From: JAUXLW01 sp964195005
Lineage (GTDB): Bacteria > Actinomycetota > Acidimicrobiia > Spongiisociales > SHLN01
Assembly (NCBI GenBank): GCA_964195005.1
Contig: CAXMOO010000167.1
Span: 1 to 34,250, forward strand
DNA length: 34,250 nt
Direction: 5' to 3'
Both the position numbers and the translations under genes were made by a program. Numbering within the stretch: the stretch's first letter is position 1; each line of letters starts with the position of its first letter. Under the pieces are notes generated by a model. It saw nothing but the letters and a program-made list of their open reading frames with translations, had not been told where the DNA came from and ran no database searches. Shown one piece after another: positions 14,614 to 22,562 of the stretch.

Positions 14614-15476
14614 CCATCGGTGCCCTTCTTCTGGTCCTTGCCGCTGCCGGGATGCACGCGACCTGGAACCTGCTCGCCAAGCGCAGCAATGCCGGCCCAG
14701 AATTCGTCTGGCTCGTCGGTGCTACGGCGACGGTTGTCTATGCCGCTCCTCTCGTCGTACTTTTCGTGATCGATACACCCTCCTTCGCAGGACTTGTGCC
14801 CCTCTTCCTTGCCGGCACCGTCCTGTTGCACCTGGGCTACTACCTCACTCTGCAAAGGGGCTACCAGGCGGGCGACCTGTCGCTCGTGTACCCGTTGGCC
14901 CGCGGCACCGGCCCGGTCCTGGCCATGGTCGGAGCGGTCCTGATCCTCGACGAGCGCCCCAGCCTGCTCGCCGTCGGGGGAGCCGGTCTCATTGCGGTCG
15001 CAGTTCTCGCCCTTGCTGCCGACAGCGGAAGATCACGAGGCGAGGGGGCTACCCCCGTTCCGGCGGTGATGTTTGCCTTGCTCACCGGACTGTTCATCGC
15101 TTCGTACTCGTTGTGGGACAAATACGCGGTGAGCACTCTGGAGATCAACCCCCTAGTGCTGGTATGGGTGTCGGCGATCGGCCGCGGCACGCTCCTCGCT
15201 CCCAGGATGCGGGCTCGGCGTAACGTCGTCCGGGAGTTGTGGAGTAATCATCGCCTCCAGATCATCGCTGTGGCGGTGCTAGATCCGCTTGCCTATCTGC
15301 TCATACTGGCGGCGTTGCGGTTCACTCCGGTCAGCTACGTGGCTCCTGCCAGGGAGATCAGCATCCTCTTTGGCATCTTCATCGGTTCCCGTTTGCTCGC
15401 GGAAAAGAGCGCCGGCCGCCGGTTGAGCTTCGGGGGAGCCATGGTCTTCGGCGTGATGGCGCTGGCGGTGGGATGA
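14610..15476 (+). CDS. EamA/DMT-family transporter
   Basis: 288 aa, about 10 transmembrane helices in two homologous EamA halves (about 1-135 and 150-288), the drug/metabolite transporter layout. Typical points: HATWNLLAKRS in the first helix region, LVYPLARGTGPVLAMVGAVLILDERPS at the end of the first half, and APAREISILFGIFIGSRLLAEK at the matching place in the second half. The conserved Pro/Glu-rich loop (LDERPS, LLAEKS) is present. The transported metabolite is unknown. The GTG start at 14610 overlaps the EEP stop (GTGA), so translation is coupled to the frameshifted upstream gene, and loss of frame there may reduce expression of this transporter. Confidence 0.9.
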   Translation: MTIGALLLVLAAAGMHATWNLLAKRSNAGPEFVWLVGATATVVYAAPLVVLFVIDTPSFAGLVPLFLAGTVLLHLGYYLTLQRGYQAGDLSLVYPLARGTGPVLAMVGAVLILDERPSLLAVGGAGLIAVAVLALAADSGRSRGEGATPVPAVMFALLTGLFIASYSLWDKYAVSTLEINPLVLVWVSAIGRGTLLAPRMRARRNVVRELWSNHRLQIIAVAVLDPLAYLLILAALRFTPVSYVAPAREISILFGIFIGSRLLAEKSAGRRLSFGGAMVFGVMALAVG

Positions 15477-15804
15477 TGAGGAGGCTCCCGCCGAGGTTGG
15501 CTACGGCGAGATTGCATGTCTGATGGTGTCATCCATCCGGGGGTTCGTTGAGCCCGGCCGTTGAGCGAACGAGGAACCCCCTCCCGCTCGTTGAAACGAC
15601 AAATGCCTCAGGCGTCGCTGCCGCCTGACCGGACGAGCACCATCGGCGCTGCTCGACCCCACGTCACGCCCGGCCAAAATGCTGAGGCGGATGCAAGCAC
15701 CTTTCAAGCGATGACGGGAGGAGTTTCGTGGGCCGCCAGATCCGACAAGCGTGATGCAGGAGTGCGTCCTAGCCTCGTCTGATACTGCCTTACGAAGGAG
15801 CGCG
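15477..15804. other. Non-coding stretch of 328 bp
   Basis: No convincing gene: the short open frames here (for example 15561-15782) show no recognisable domain or start signal. It holds the GGGGGTTC hairpin at 15539-15581 and, close to it, imperfect inverted copies of AACGAG/CTCGTT (15568-15573 and 15587-15592). The last bases carry the Shine-Dalgarno of the VOC gene at 15805. Confidence 0.6.
15539..15581 (+). terminator. GC-rich hairpin downstream of the DMT gene, terminator candidate
   Basis: Perfect 8-bp arms GGGGGTTC (15539-15546) and GAACCCCC (15574-15581) enclose a 27-nt interior that can pair a little further. It starts 63 nt after the DMT stop; no T-run follows. Confidence 0.35.
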
Positions 15805-16176
15805 ATGGAGCTAGGAGCATTCTCAATCAGTCTCGCCGTCAAGGACATGGCCGTATCACGAGACTTCTACGAAAAGCTCGGGTTCGCGATGGTCGCCGGT
15901 GACGGTGAGTCCTGGACGATCATGGCGAACCAATCCGCCGCCATCGGGCTCTTCCATGGCATGTTCGACTCGAACATCTTGACCTTCAACCCTGGCTGGG
16001 TGGGCCTCGGCCAGCCGGCTGAGGAATTCACGGACGTACGAGTGCTCAGCGACCAGCTGCGGGCGGCCGGCATCGAGAGCAGTGAGAACACGACCAACGA
16101 AGCTCCGAGCGGACCGGCAAGCTTCAAGGTCGCCGACCCGGATGGCAACGTGATCCTCATCGACCAACACGTTTAA
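15805..16176 (+). CDS. VOC-superfamily protein (glyoxalase/bleomycin-resistance-like)
   Basis: 123 aa, one VOC domain: FSISLAVKDMAVSRDFYEKLGF (first module) and the DPDGNVILIDQHV end, with FKVADPDGN as the usual turn. The position normally held by a His or Glu metal ligand at the start of strand 1 is a Ser (SISLAV), and the C-terminal Glu is replaced by Asp (ILIDQ), so metal binding may be lost or altered. Such proteins often bind antibiotics or act as inert isomerase relatives. The ATG at 15805 is supported by GAAGGAG 4 nt upstream. The frame runs 18 codons further upstream with no signal. No link to either neighbour is evident. Confidence 0.87.
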   Translation: MELGAFSISLAVKDMAVSRDFYEKLGFAMVAGDGESWTIMANQSAAIGLFHGMFDSNILTFNPGWVGLGQPAEEFTDVRVLSDQLRAAGIESSENTTNEAPSGPASFKVADPDGNVILIDQHV

Positions 16177-16256
16177 CCGCCGACACGAACGGGTTTGATG
16201 CGGTTCACGCCTCGGGGTCTATCTGAAGCCGCGCGGGCAGGCAGCAGTGCCTCGTG

Positions 16257-16628
16257 CTACCCGCGCACATCCATCTGCAGGTACTCGGTGACCCGCAAGA
16301 AATTGGCCGGCGCCTTTGTGGTCGGGGGCAACAGCTGCCACCCATCTTCTTTCGAGACCAACCTCGGGGACACCAACTCGAGCTCGTCGTCGTCGATCTT
16401 GAGCGTGGCAGACCCGGCGGCCAACACGTTCTGGACCCAATCCGAGTCCGCGCCATACATCACGATGAAGATGTAGCCACTCTCGACGGGGTGGGCGTCG
16501 AGGGGTGTTCGGTATTTTTTCCCGGACGATCGGCCCACATGCGTCAGGACAGGCCTAACGCCCCGTCTTAGTTCTCGCGGGTTGAAGACTCGTTTGTTGA
16601 CCTGGGCGACCCACATCGGCACGGGCAT
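16257..16628 (-). CDS. Deazaflavin (F420)-dependent oxidoreductase, DUF385/Ddn-like
   Basis: 123 aa split-barrel protein of the nitroreductase/Ddn family, small F420H2-dependent reductases known from actinobacteria. Recognisable stretch: LTHVGRSSGKKYRTPLDAHPVESGYIFIVMYGADSDWVQN, where GRxSGxxYRTPL is the cofactor-phosphate region and Y-G-(A/S)-D-x-D-W-V-x-N is the family hallmark, then VLAAGSATL. The start ATG at 16628 has a G-rich run (GGGGGG) about 5 nt upstream that can act as Shine-Dalgarno; the frame is open 42 codons further but without similarity. It implies that the organism makes F420. The divergent neighbour across 215 bp is the TfoX-N gene. Confidence 0.88.
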   Translation of the reverse strand: MPVPMWVAQVNKRVFNPRELRRGVRPVLTHVGRSSGKKYRTPLDAHPVESGYIFIVMYGADSDWVQNVLAAGSATLKIDDDELELVSPRLVSKEDGWQLLPPTTKAPANFLRVTEYLQMDVRG

Positions 16629-16807
16629 CAGAACCCCCCGGTACCGAATGCAGTGGACTCGTCGTGGACGGTGGTTTTCATGGCGCTTCTTTTTCGCATT
16701 ACCGAGCCGTGACAAGGTTACGTACGCGTGCATGCGACTGCGCAGCTGAATCAAGGCGGCGCACCGACGGCTGGGGTCGCAGCCGTTTGTGTGCGGGTTC
16801 GCGGCTT

Positions 16808-16813
16808 TAGCCT
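16808..16813 (+). promoter_or_regulatory. -10-like TAGCCT before the TfoX-N gene
   Basis: TAGCCT here matches the hexamer used before other predicted leaderless genes. Its normal 6-nt spacing lands on an in-frame ATC at 16820 rather than on ATG/GTG; the first standard start is GTG at 16844. Confidence 0.3.
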
Positions 16814-16843
16814 GGGGTAATCGCCGATCCCTATCTGACCGAA

Positions 16844-17149
16844 GTGAAGCAGCTGGCCGAGGAGTGGATGAGAGCCGACGACCGAGTCGGTGTTCTTGAA
16901 TGTCGCCACTTCTTCTCCGGAGCGGCGGTGTATCGGGATGGCTCCATCGTTGCCTCGCTGACGCCGGTGGGTCTGGCCTTTAAGGTGCCCACCGAGGTTC
17001 ACGACAGGCTCCTTGAAAGCGGACGTGCGCAACCTCTCCGTTACTTTCCCAGATCGCCTATCAAGCGAGACTATGTGCTTTTCCCCGATTCAGCCATCGA
17101 CCCGGGCGACGCCGTCCGGCTGATACTTGGCGACCACCCACCGCCCTGA
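16844..17149 (+). CDS. TfoX N-terminal-domain protein
   Basis: 101 aa from the GTG at 16844. It matches TfoX-N: a first helix (KQLAEEWMRADD), then LECRHFFSGAAVYRDGSIVASLTPVGLAFKVP, in the place of the RRMFGGxGIYxDG ... LYLKVD consensus, and the end strand PIKRDYVLFPDSAI. The Arg and the Phe-Phe-Ser-Gly-Ala turn correspond to the family's MFGG turn. Stand-alone TfoX-N proteins are common and their role is unknown; a competence role is not implied. The first helix looks clipped at this start. The frame is open back to 16811 without ATG, GTG or TTG, and a TAGCCT -10 sits 6 nt before an in-frame ATC at 16820, so a non-standard start adding 8 residues (IADPYLTE) is possible. It converges on the beta-propeller gene. 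Confidence 0.78.
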   Translation: MKQLAEEWMRADDRVGVLECRHFFSGAAVYRDGSIVASLTPVGLAFKVPTEVHDRLLESGRAQPLRYFPRSPIKRDYVLFPDSAIDPGDAVRLILGDHPPP

Positions 17150-17159
17150 GCGCTCAGGG
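17144..17159. terminator. 16-bp perfect palindrome overlapping the TfoX-N stop
   Basis: CCCTGAGC followed directly by GCTCAGGG, with the TGA stop inside it (17147-17149). It lies between convergent genes and may act as a bidirectional terminator stem, though with no loop bases the hairpin would have to open its centre. There is no T-run. Confidence 0.35.
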
Positions 17160-17301
17160 ATGCCGCTAGGCGGGGCTCCAAGAGGGAAAGACGCTAACAG
17201 GAGGACGACAGGCGACGCGCGAAACGCTGCGCCACTGTTGACGATGTTCGAATACGACGCTGCGAAATACTCAGCCCGGGGTCGTGGTTCGAGCTCCCGG
17301 C

Positions 17302-18975
17302 CTACTCCCCGGGCTCGGCTGAGAAATCGCCACTGACCATCAGCCAGTCGGGCTCCCCGAGGAAGAACTCACGATCGGCGGGGCCGGTGGTGTTGGTGAA
17401 ACGGAAGAAGAACTTGCCCGGATCCGGGCGGAAAGAAGCCACCGTATCGGTTCCCAACCCCGCCCAATCGCCGGAGAAGACCACATCCCCGGCTATGCCG
17501 TACCAGAACAGCTGATCGGTAGTGGCGATTGAGCCGGTGGGAGCCACGTTATTCAAGTAGACGATGCCATTCGTCTCACGCTGCAAACCGATTGTGTCCT
17601 TCCCGTCTCCGTTGAAGTCCCCGGCAAAAGGAACGTCCGACCCGAGACCGAACCAGTAAGTGAGGTCCTCTTCAAATTCCCCGCCCACAGGAGGTAAGAC
17701 CTCGTCGACGAGAACCCGGCCTCGTCGGAAGACTGCGATGGTGTCACAACCATCTCCATTCCAGTCTCCGCTCAGCGGCACGGCGCCGGCAGCATCGAGG
17801 TGGAACCAGTGGTCCGCCACGCCCGTGGTGTTGGAGTTGCGAAGGTAAACCCTGGCATCGCTCGGTCTGTAGACGCCGGAGGTGGCGATGCCGTCACAGT
17901 CCCAATCGCCCAGGAATGGATGGTCACCCGACGCGCCGAAATAATGACTCGTTACCAGGCCGGCCGAGTCCCGCAGATGCCACTCGCCCGAAGCAGGATC
18001 CACGAGACCGATGGGGATCGGGTTGAGTGGCTGCCAGGCCGGTTGGTGGTCCCAGGCCGGATGATTGGTCAGGTCGATGGGATTGGCGCCGTCAATGTCC
18101 ATCACCATGATTTCTGACGACACCCGGTTGATGTTGGCGGCGGCCACCGCGATCCGAGCGCCGTCGGGCGAGACGGCGGGATCCACCGCGTGAGTCCACC
18201 CACCAGGATTCGGCAGCTCGGTCTCGCCCGACTCGGAGATGAGTGCCACGCTCGACCACTTGTCGTGAGAGGACACGCGGCCGACCGCCAGATAAGCGCC
18301 GTCGGACGCCCAGTCGATTCCTGCGTTGTTCCATCCACCATCCGCAAAGTGAACCGGCACGTCCGACCCATCGGCGGCAACGGTGTACACCGGCGCAGCC
18401 ATAGCGGCGGGGGTGGGACCGTCGAAGGTGCGGGCGAACGCTATCCGCTCCCCATCAGGGGACCATGCGGCTGATCCATCCGACGCACCCAGCGCCCATT
18501 CGATCTCACCGGGGTCGGCCCGCGTAAGGCGGGTCCGCCCCTCACCAGAAGCCTCTATGACGAAGATCCCCGCATCGGACGCGAAAGCGATGGATCCACC
18601 GTTCGGCGACCAGGCCGGATCCGTGTCGCTGCCCAGGTTGTTGGTGAGGTTGATCGGGTTTCCGCCATCGGCGTCCATGACGTAGATCTCGCCGTTTCCG
18701 TCGCGGTTGGTTGTGAAGGCGATCTGGCGGCCGTCCGGAGACCAGGCGGGGTCCCGGTCCCGGGCCGGGTTGTTGGTGAGGTTGACAGAGTTTCCGCCGT
18801 CGGCGTCCATCAGGTAGATCTCGTCGTTGCCGTCCCGGTCGGTGACGAAGGCGATCTTGCCGCTCTCACCCGGGACGCTAGCGTCTGCCGCGCTGTCGAC
18901 GGCGATGACGGCAGCCGCAACCATCAGTAAGCAAATCCACACCGGAGCCGTTCGCCACGGCCGAGCAAAGAGCAC
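17302..18975 (-). CDS. Secreted TolB-like beta-propeller protein with FG-GAP-like C-terminal repeats
   Basis: 557 aa. Signal peptide at residues about 1-33 (WICLLMVAAAVIAVDSAADA). Residues about 38-315 hold WD40-like PD40 blades (DPAWSPDGRQIAF, AAWSPDGERIAF, DPAVSPDGARIAV), with two nearly identical 44-residue units near the start. Residues about 330-557 hold four or five repeats of about 50 residues of the form GD(W/F)(N/D)GDGxDTI-x-R, Ca-binding-like Asp loops as in FG-GAP/VCBS repeats; the last ones lose acidic residues (GDWAGLGTDTV, GDFSAEPGE). Likely an exported surface or extracellular scaffold protein; no enzyme motif is seen. GTG at 18975 is set by AAAGGGGG 4 nt upstream. It is monocistronic and converges with the TfoX-N gene. 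Confidence 0.82.
   Translation of the reverse strand: MLFARPWRTAPVWICLLMVAAAVIAVDSAADASVPGESGKIAFVTDRDGNDEIYLMDADGGNSVNLTNNPARDRDPAWSPDGRQIAFTTNRDGNGEIYVMDADGGNPINLTNNLGSDTDPAWSPNGGSIAFASDAGIFVIEASGEGRTRLTRADPGEIEWALGASDGSAAWSPDGERIAFARTFDGPTPAAMAAPVYTVAADGSDVPVHFADGGWNNAGIDWASDGAYLAVGRVSSHDKWSSVALISESGETELPNPGGWTHAVDPAVSPDGARIAVAAANINRVSSEIMVMDIDGANPIDLTNHPAWDHQPAWQPLNPIPIGLVDPASGEWHLRDSAGLVTSHYFGASGDHPFLGDWDCDGIATSGVYRPSDARVYLRNSNTTGVADHWFHLDAAGAVPLSGDWNGDGCDTIAVFRRGRVLVDEVLPPVGGEFEEDLTYWFGLGSDVPFAGDFNGDGKDTIGLQRETNGIVYLNNVAPTGSIATTDQLFWYGIAGDVVFSGDWAGLGTDTVASFRPDPGKFFFRFTNTTGPADREFFLGEPDWLMVSGDFSAEPGE
18637..18857 (-). repeat. 132-bp-period direct repeat inside the beta-propeller gene
   Basis: 18637-18725 and 18769-18857 align without gaps over 89 bp with about a dozen mismatches, a 44-codon period. 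They encode the near-identical PD40 units with NxxxLTNN and DRDGN(D/G)EIYxMDADGGN. This indicates a recent internal blade duplication or gene conversion. Confidence 0.8.
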
Positions 18976-19091
18976 GAGGCCCCCTTTGTATAGTCACTCT
19001 TAGCGTAGGCGCCACCACTCTCCGCGCTAGAGGATAAAGTCACGTCCACGGGGGGATAGAGACCCGGGCGACGATCACCGGGGCCGGCGCC

Positions 19092-19113
19092 GCCAGTCGT
19101 TTTGGCGACTGGC
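19092..19113 (-). terminator. Hairpin downstream of the MpaB-like gene
   Basis: Perfect 8-bp stem GCCAGTCG (19092-19099) and CGACTGGC (19106-19113) with a 6-nt loop, 22 nt past the stop at 19136 on the minus strand. It is followed by GC-rich sequence and not a T-run, so a weak or Rho-assisted terminator. Confidence 0.5.
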
Positions 19114-19135
19114 TTCGCTCGTGAGTTGACCGACG

Positions 19136-19984
19136 TCACAAATTGCGACGGGCCCGGCGAGCTTTTTCGATCAGGTCGACGTTCTCGCCCGCCATACGGC
19201 GCTCGGCCCACACGGCGGGACGCACCGTGCGGAACCGATCGGGAACGAAGCGATGGGAGCCGCGTAGCACCGCAAAGTTGGCGTCGAGGGCCCGCTGCCG
19301 CTTTGAGTCCCAGCGGATGTTGAAGAGCTCTTGCAACTCTGTCGGGAGAGTGCCGCGAGCGGCGAAAGCGACGAACTGCCATACCGGCTTGATGAAGACC
19401 GGAACCGGACCGCCCCGCATCAGGTCGTATACCTCGAGAGCGACATCCGTCAGTAGCAGGTCGCTGCCTGTAACCACCGTGTGTATGTATTCGGCCATAT
19501 CGTCGAACGACGGCGGCACATGGTCACGCGGAAGAAGGACCAACTCGGCGGAGATGAGGTTCTCTTCGTGGTACCGGTCCTTTTCCGAAGGGGTGAGAGG
19601 GCGGATCGTCTTCTCGTACATCAGAAGGGCGCTCTCCTCCAGCGTGGCATGCACCCACAGCAGCAGGTCATGATCGAGCGCGTCGTAGCGCTGCCCGGTG
19701 ACCGGGTCGATGCCGTTGATGGTCTCGTGCAGCTGATTGATGCGGTGGGCGGTTTGCCTGGCCTCCTGCTTGGAGCCGAAGGCGATGATCAACTGAAGTT
19801 GCACCGTGCGGATGAGCCGCTTCCAGGGATCCCGGGCATAGAAGCTGGTCTGGCGGGCTCCGGCCGACACCAGGGGGTGGGCCGCTTGCATTAGCAGGGC
19901 GCGGGCCCCGCCAAACAACGAATACATCTCCTTGTTGACCTGCCAGAAAATGCTCTTCGGCCCGAAATACCCGGTGTCACCCAC
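19136..19984 (-). CDS. MpaB-family oxygenase-like protein (DUF2236)
   Basis: 282 aa, all-helical DUF2236 protein, the fold of MpaB and the latex-clearing rubber oxygenases, which bind a b-type haem. Hallmarks: ALLMQAAHPLVSAG with H36, RDPWKRLIRT, DHDLLLWVHATLEESALLMYE with H112, and YHEENLISAELVLLP. No signal peptide or Tat motif is seen, so it is likely intracellular, unlike Lcp. The substrate and even enzymatic activity of most members are unknown. The start is GTG at 19984, 35 bp after the stop of the ABC permease gene on the same strand. TAACCT lies 6 nt before it with no Shine-Dalgarno, suggesting its own leaderless promoter instead of, or besides, read-through from the ABC operon. Confidence 0.87.
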   Translation of the reverse strand: MGDTGYFGPKSIFWQVNKEMYSLFGGARALLMQAAHPLVSAGARQTSFYARDPWKRLIRTVQLQLIIAFGSKQEARQTAHRINQLHETINGIDPVTGQRYDALDHDLLLWVHATLEESALLMYEKTIRPLTPSEKDRYHEENLISAELVLLPRDHVPPSFDDMAEYIHTVVTGSDLLLTDVALEVYDLMRGGPVPVFIKPVWQFVAFAARGTLPTELQELFNIRWDSKRQRALDANFAVLRGSHRFVPDRFRTVRPAVWAERRMAGENVDLIEKARRARRNL

Positions 19985-19990
19985 GGCGGC

Positions 19991-19996
19991 AGGTTA
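19991..19996 (-). promoter_or_regulatory. -10-like TAACCT for the MpaB-like gene
   Basis: Minus-strand TAACCT ends 6 nt before the GTG at 19984; the overlapping TATAAC is a second possible register. No Shine-Dalgarno. Confidence 0.4.
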
Positions 19997-20019
19997 TACC
20001 CGGGAAGGTTTCTGGCGAC

Positions 20020-22560
20020 TTACTCGTAGGCGATGGCTTCGAGGACGTTGGTCCGTGCACCGCGGAAGCTCGGCCACAGTGACGCAACCACGCCACCTAC
20101 GCCTGCCACCACGACGTACGTCGTGAGCAGCTGGAAAGGGAACCCGAACGAAAGCCCTTCGTCTTCTAATGCCACTACCACTGCCCAACCAAGGACGACG
20201 CCCACCAGCAGGCCGAGGAAAGCCCCGAACAGGGCGGTAATCACGGCCTCCCACCGGATCATTCTCCGCACCTGACGCCTGGTCATCCCCACAGCGCGGA
20301 GCAAGCCCAACTCTCGTTTCCGCTCGAAGATCGAAAGGGCGAGTGTGTTGGCGATTCCGAGAAGGGCAATGAGAATGGCCAGTGCCAGCAGTGCGTTGAT
20401 GATCACCAGGAGAACGTCGATCTGGCTCTTCTGATCCTCGATGAACTCAGCCAGGTTCTTGGCCTCGGCGTTGGGGAAGTCGGCGAGGACACGATCTATC
20501 GCCGCCCGTCCGCTCTCGTTCTCGACTCCAACAGCGATATTTACGAACAATTGGTAGTCGAGCTGGTTGGCGTATCGCTCTTCATAGAAGTCGTTGCTGA
20601 CGAGATAGGACGAGAAGAAGCCCTCGCCGGCGAAGGTCCCCACCATCGGCACCTGTTCTGTTCCTGTCAATGGAAACTGCATCGGCAAGGTGGAGCCCAC
20701 GCTGACATCGAGATCCTCCGCAGCACCAACTTGCAGCAACACCCCTCCGCCCGCCAGAGCGGCAACACTGCCGGTTTGAACTTTGGCGACGAAGACGTCT
20801 TCGAGAGTGCTCGGATCCACCGCGATCAGTTGACGATCAGAGCCGTCCTCGTTCTTCCAGATCCCGAATTTGGTGCGAGAAACCACGCCGACCTCGGGAA
20901 CCGACGTCAGCTCGGTGGCGATAGCAGGGCTGAGGCCGACCTCGGCCGGGTCGCCAAAAGTCGTCGCTTCAATCTGAAAGTCGGTGATCCCAAAGCTCTC
21001 GGTGACCTGATCTTCAACCGACTGCTTGAGGGAAGAAGCCAAAATGGCAACCACGCTGACTACTGCCACTCCGATCATCAGGGCGGAGGCGGTGGCGGCG
21101 GTGCGGCGGGGCCGGCGCACGGAGTTTTCCCTCGCCAGCGTCCCGCTGACACCAAACATCGTGGGCAGGGGCGCCCCGATGATTCGGGCGCTGCGCCGGG
21201 CCACGAGGGGAGCCAGGACGGTAACGCCCAGAAAAACGATGAAGGCCCCGAGGCCCACCAACGTCAAGGCATTCCCGATTGACCCGAACAGTCCCAGGGC
21301 CAGAATCACCGCGCCGATTGTGGTGAGGATGGTTCCGGCAACCAGCCGCTTGGTGAGCGACTTCGGTCCGCCGATGGTGGCTTCGCTGATCGCAGCCACA
21401 GGGGGAATCCGGGCGGCCTGACGAGCCGGGATCAGCGCAGAGAAAAGCGTGACCGCCACTCCCACCAACATCCCGATGATGACCGTTCGGGGGCGGATAG
21501 TCAGGGGTCCCTGCGGGAATCCGACACCGGCGGCGTCAAAGGCTGTGCGCAGCAACCAGGTGATGCCCACACCAGCCGCTATCCCTATGGCCGATGCCAG
21601 GAACCCCACCACGATGGCCTCGATCACGATCATCACCGTCACTTGTGACGCGGTGGCACCTACCGCCCGCAGCATCGCCATTTCCCTGGTGCGCTGGGCG
21701 ATGATGATCGAGAACGTGTTGTAAATGATGAAGGCCCCCACAAGAACGCCGACGCCGGCGAACACCAGCAACGCGGTGCTGAGGAATCCGATCTCCTCCT
21801 GGAGGTCACTGGAGTCCTGCTCGCTCTGGGCCGCGCCGGACACTGCCCCCACACCCGACGGAAGCACGTCGTTGACCCGATCAAGAACAGTGGACAGAGC
21901 CGCCGTGCCATCGGTGGAGGCAGAAATTGACGCAAACTCGCCTTCGGAGTTGAAGAGGCGCATGGCGGTGGCTTCATCAAAGCTGGCGATGGTGGCGCCG
22001 AGAACGTTGTCGCTGCTTCCGAATCCGGAGAGCCCGACAATCTCAAACTCCTCTGAGCCGGCGACAACCACGATCCTGACTGTGTCTCCGACGGTGAGCT
22101 CGCTGGTCTCGGCAGTACCGAGGTCGATCATCACTTCGCCGCTCCGGGAGGGGGCCCGGCCCTCGCGGATGTTGAGAGGCGTAAGTGACTCGGCACCGGG
22201 AACCCACGACAGCCCGAAAGTGGGCGCGCCGCCGTTACTGATCGGGTCTCCGTCCTTGTCGATGATCTGCGCGAAGCCCTCGACGCTGCCGGCGGCAAAC
22301 TCGATGCCGTCAACTGCCAGCACATCATTGAGCACCGACGCGGGGATGGGCACGACCTCAGAGTCGAAGTCGGTCTCGCCCCTCACGTAGACGTCGACAT
22401 CGGCGAATATGTCATCGAACAGGCCGCTAAAAGCCCGGTCGAGGGTGTCGGTGAAAACGAATGTGCCGGAGACGAACGCCACCCCCAAGACGATGGCAAT
22501 GGCGGTTAGGCCGAGGCGAATCTTGTGGGCGCGAACTCCCTTCCAGGCGAGCTTGAGCAC
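20020..22560 (-). CDS. ABC transporter permease, FtsX/MacB type (two FtsX domains)
   Basis: 846 aa. N-terminal helix (about 14-36, LGLTAIAIVLGVAFVSGTFVF), a large MacB-type external domain (about 38-250), then helices around 256-280, 303-330 and 350-372 (first FtsX core), two more between 405 and 455, another near 490-512, a second external domain (about 513-720), and three C-terminal helices (second FtsX core) ending IAYE. About 10 helices, the double-FtsX layout of lipoprotein/peptide-type permeases in Gram-positives; probably mechanotransmission, not classical transport. The GTG at 22560 lies 2 nt after the stop of the ATPase gene, so the two are an operon. The substrate is unknown: antimicrobial peptides, lipoproteins or cell-wall factors. 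Confidence 0.92.
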   Translation of the reverse strand: MLKLAWKGVRAHKIRLGLTAIAIVLGVAFVSGTFVFTDTLDRAFSGLFDDIFADVDVYVRGETDFDSEVVPIPASVLNDVLAVDGIEFAAGSVEGFAQIIDKDGDPISNGGAPTFGLSWVPGAESLTPLNIREGRAPSRSGEVMIDLGTAETSELTVGDTVRIVVVAGSEEFEIVGLSGFGSSDNVLGATIASFDEATAMRLFNSEGEFASISASTDGTAALSTVLDRVNDVLPSGVGAVSGAAQSEQDSSDLQEEIGFLSTALLVFAGVGVLVGAFIIYNTFSIIIAQRTREMAMLRAVGATASQVTVMIVIEAIVVGFLASAIGIAAGVGITWLLRTAFDAAGVGFPQGPLTIRPRTVIIGMLVGVAVTLFSALIPARQAARIPPVAAISEATIGGPKSLTKRLVAGTILTTIGAVILALGLFGSIGNALTLVGLGAFIVFLGVTVLAPLVARRSARIIGAPLPTMFGVSGTLARENSVRRPRRTAATASALMIGVAVVSVVAILASSLKQSVEDQVTESFGITDFQIEATTFGDPAEVGLSPAIATELTSVPEVGVVSRTKFGIWKNEDGSDRQLIAVDPSTLEDVFVAKVQTGSVAALAGGGVLLQVGAAEDLDVSVGSTLPMQFPLTGTEQVPMVGTFAGEGFFSSYLVSNDFYEERYANQLDYQLFVNIAVGVENESGRAAIDRVLADFPNAEAKNLAEFIEDQKSQIDVLLVIINALLALAILIALLGIANTLALSIFERKRELGLLRAVGMTRRQVRRMIRWEAVITALFGAFLGLLVGVVLGWAVVVALEDEGLSFGFPFQLLTTYVVVAGVGGVVASLWPSFRGARTNVLEAIAYE

Positions 22561-22562
22561 TC

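Noticed and set aside
15541..15592. Inverted AACGAG/CTCGTT and GGGGGTTC repeats as an insertion-sequence remnant
   Set aside because: No transposase frame or duplicated target site is seen; a terminator-like hairpin explains the strongest arms.
16844..17149. Competence regulator Sxy/TfoX
   Set aside because: Only the N-terminal domain is present, with no TfoX C-terminal domain and no competence genes nearby.
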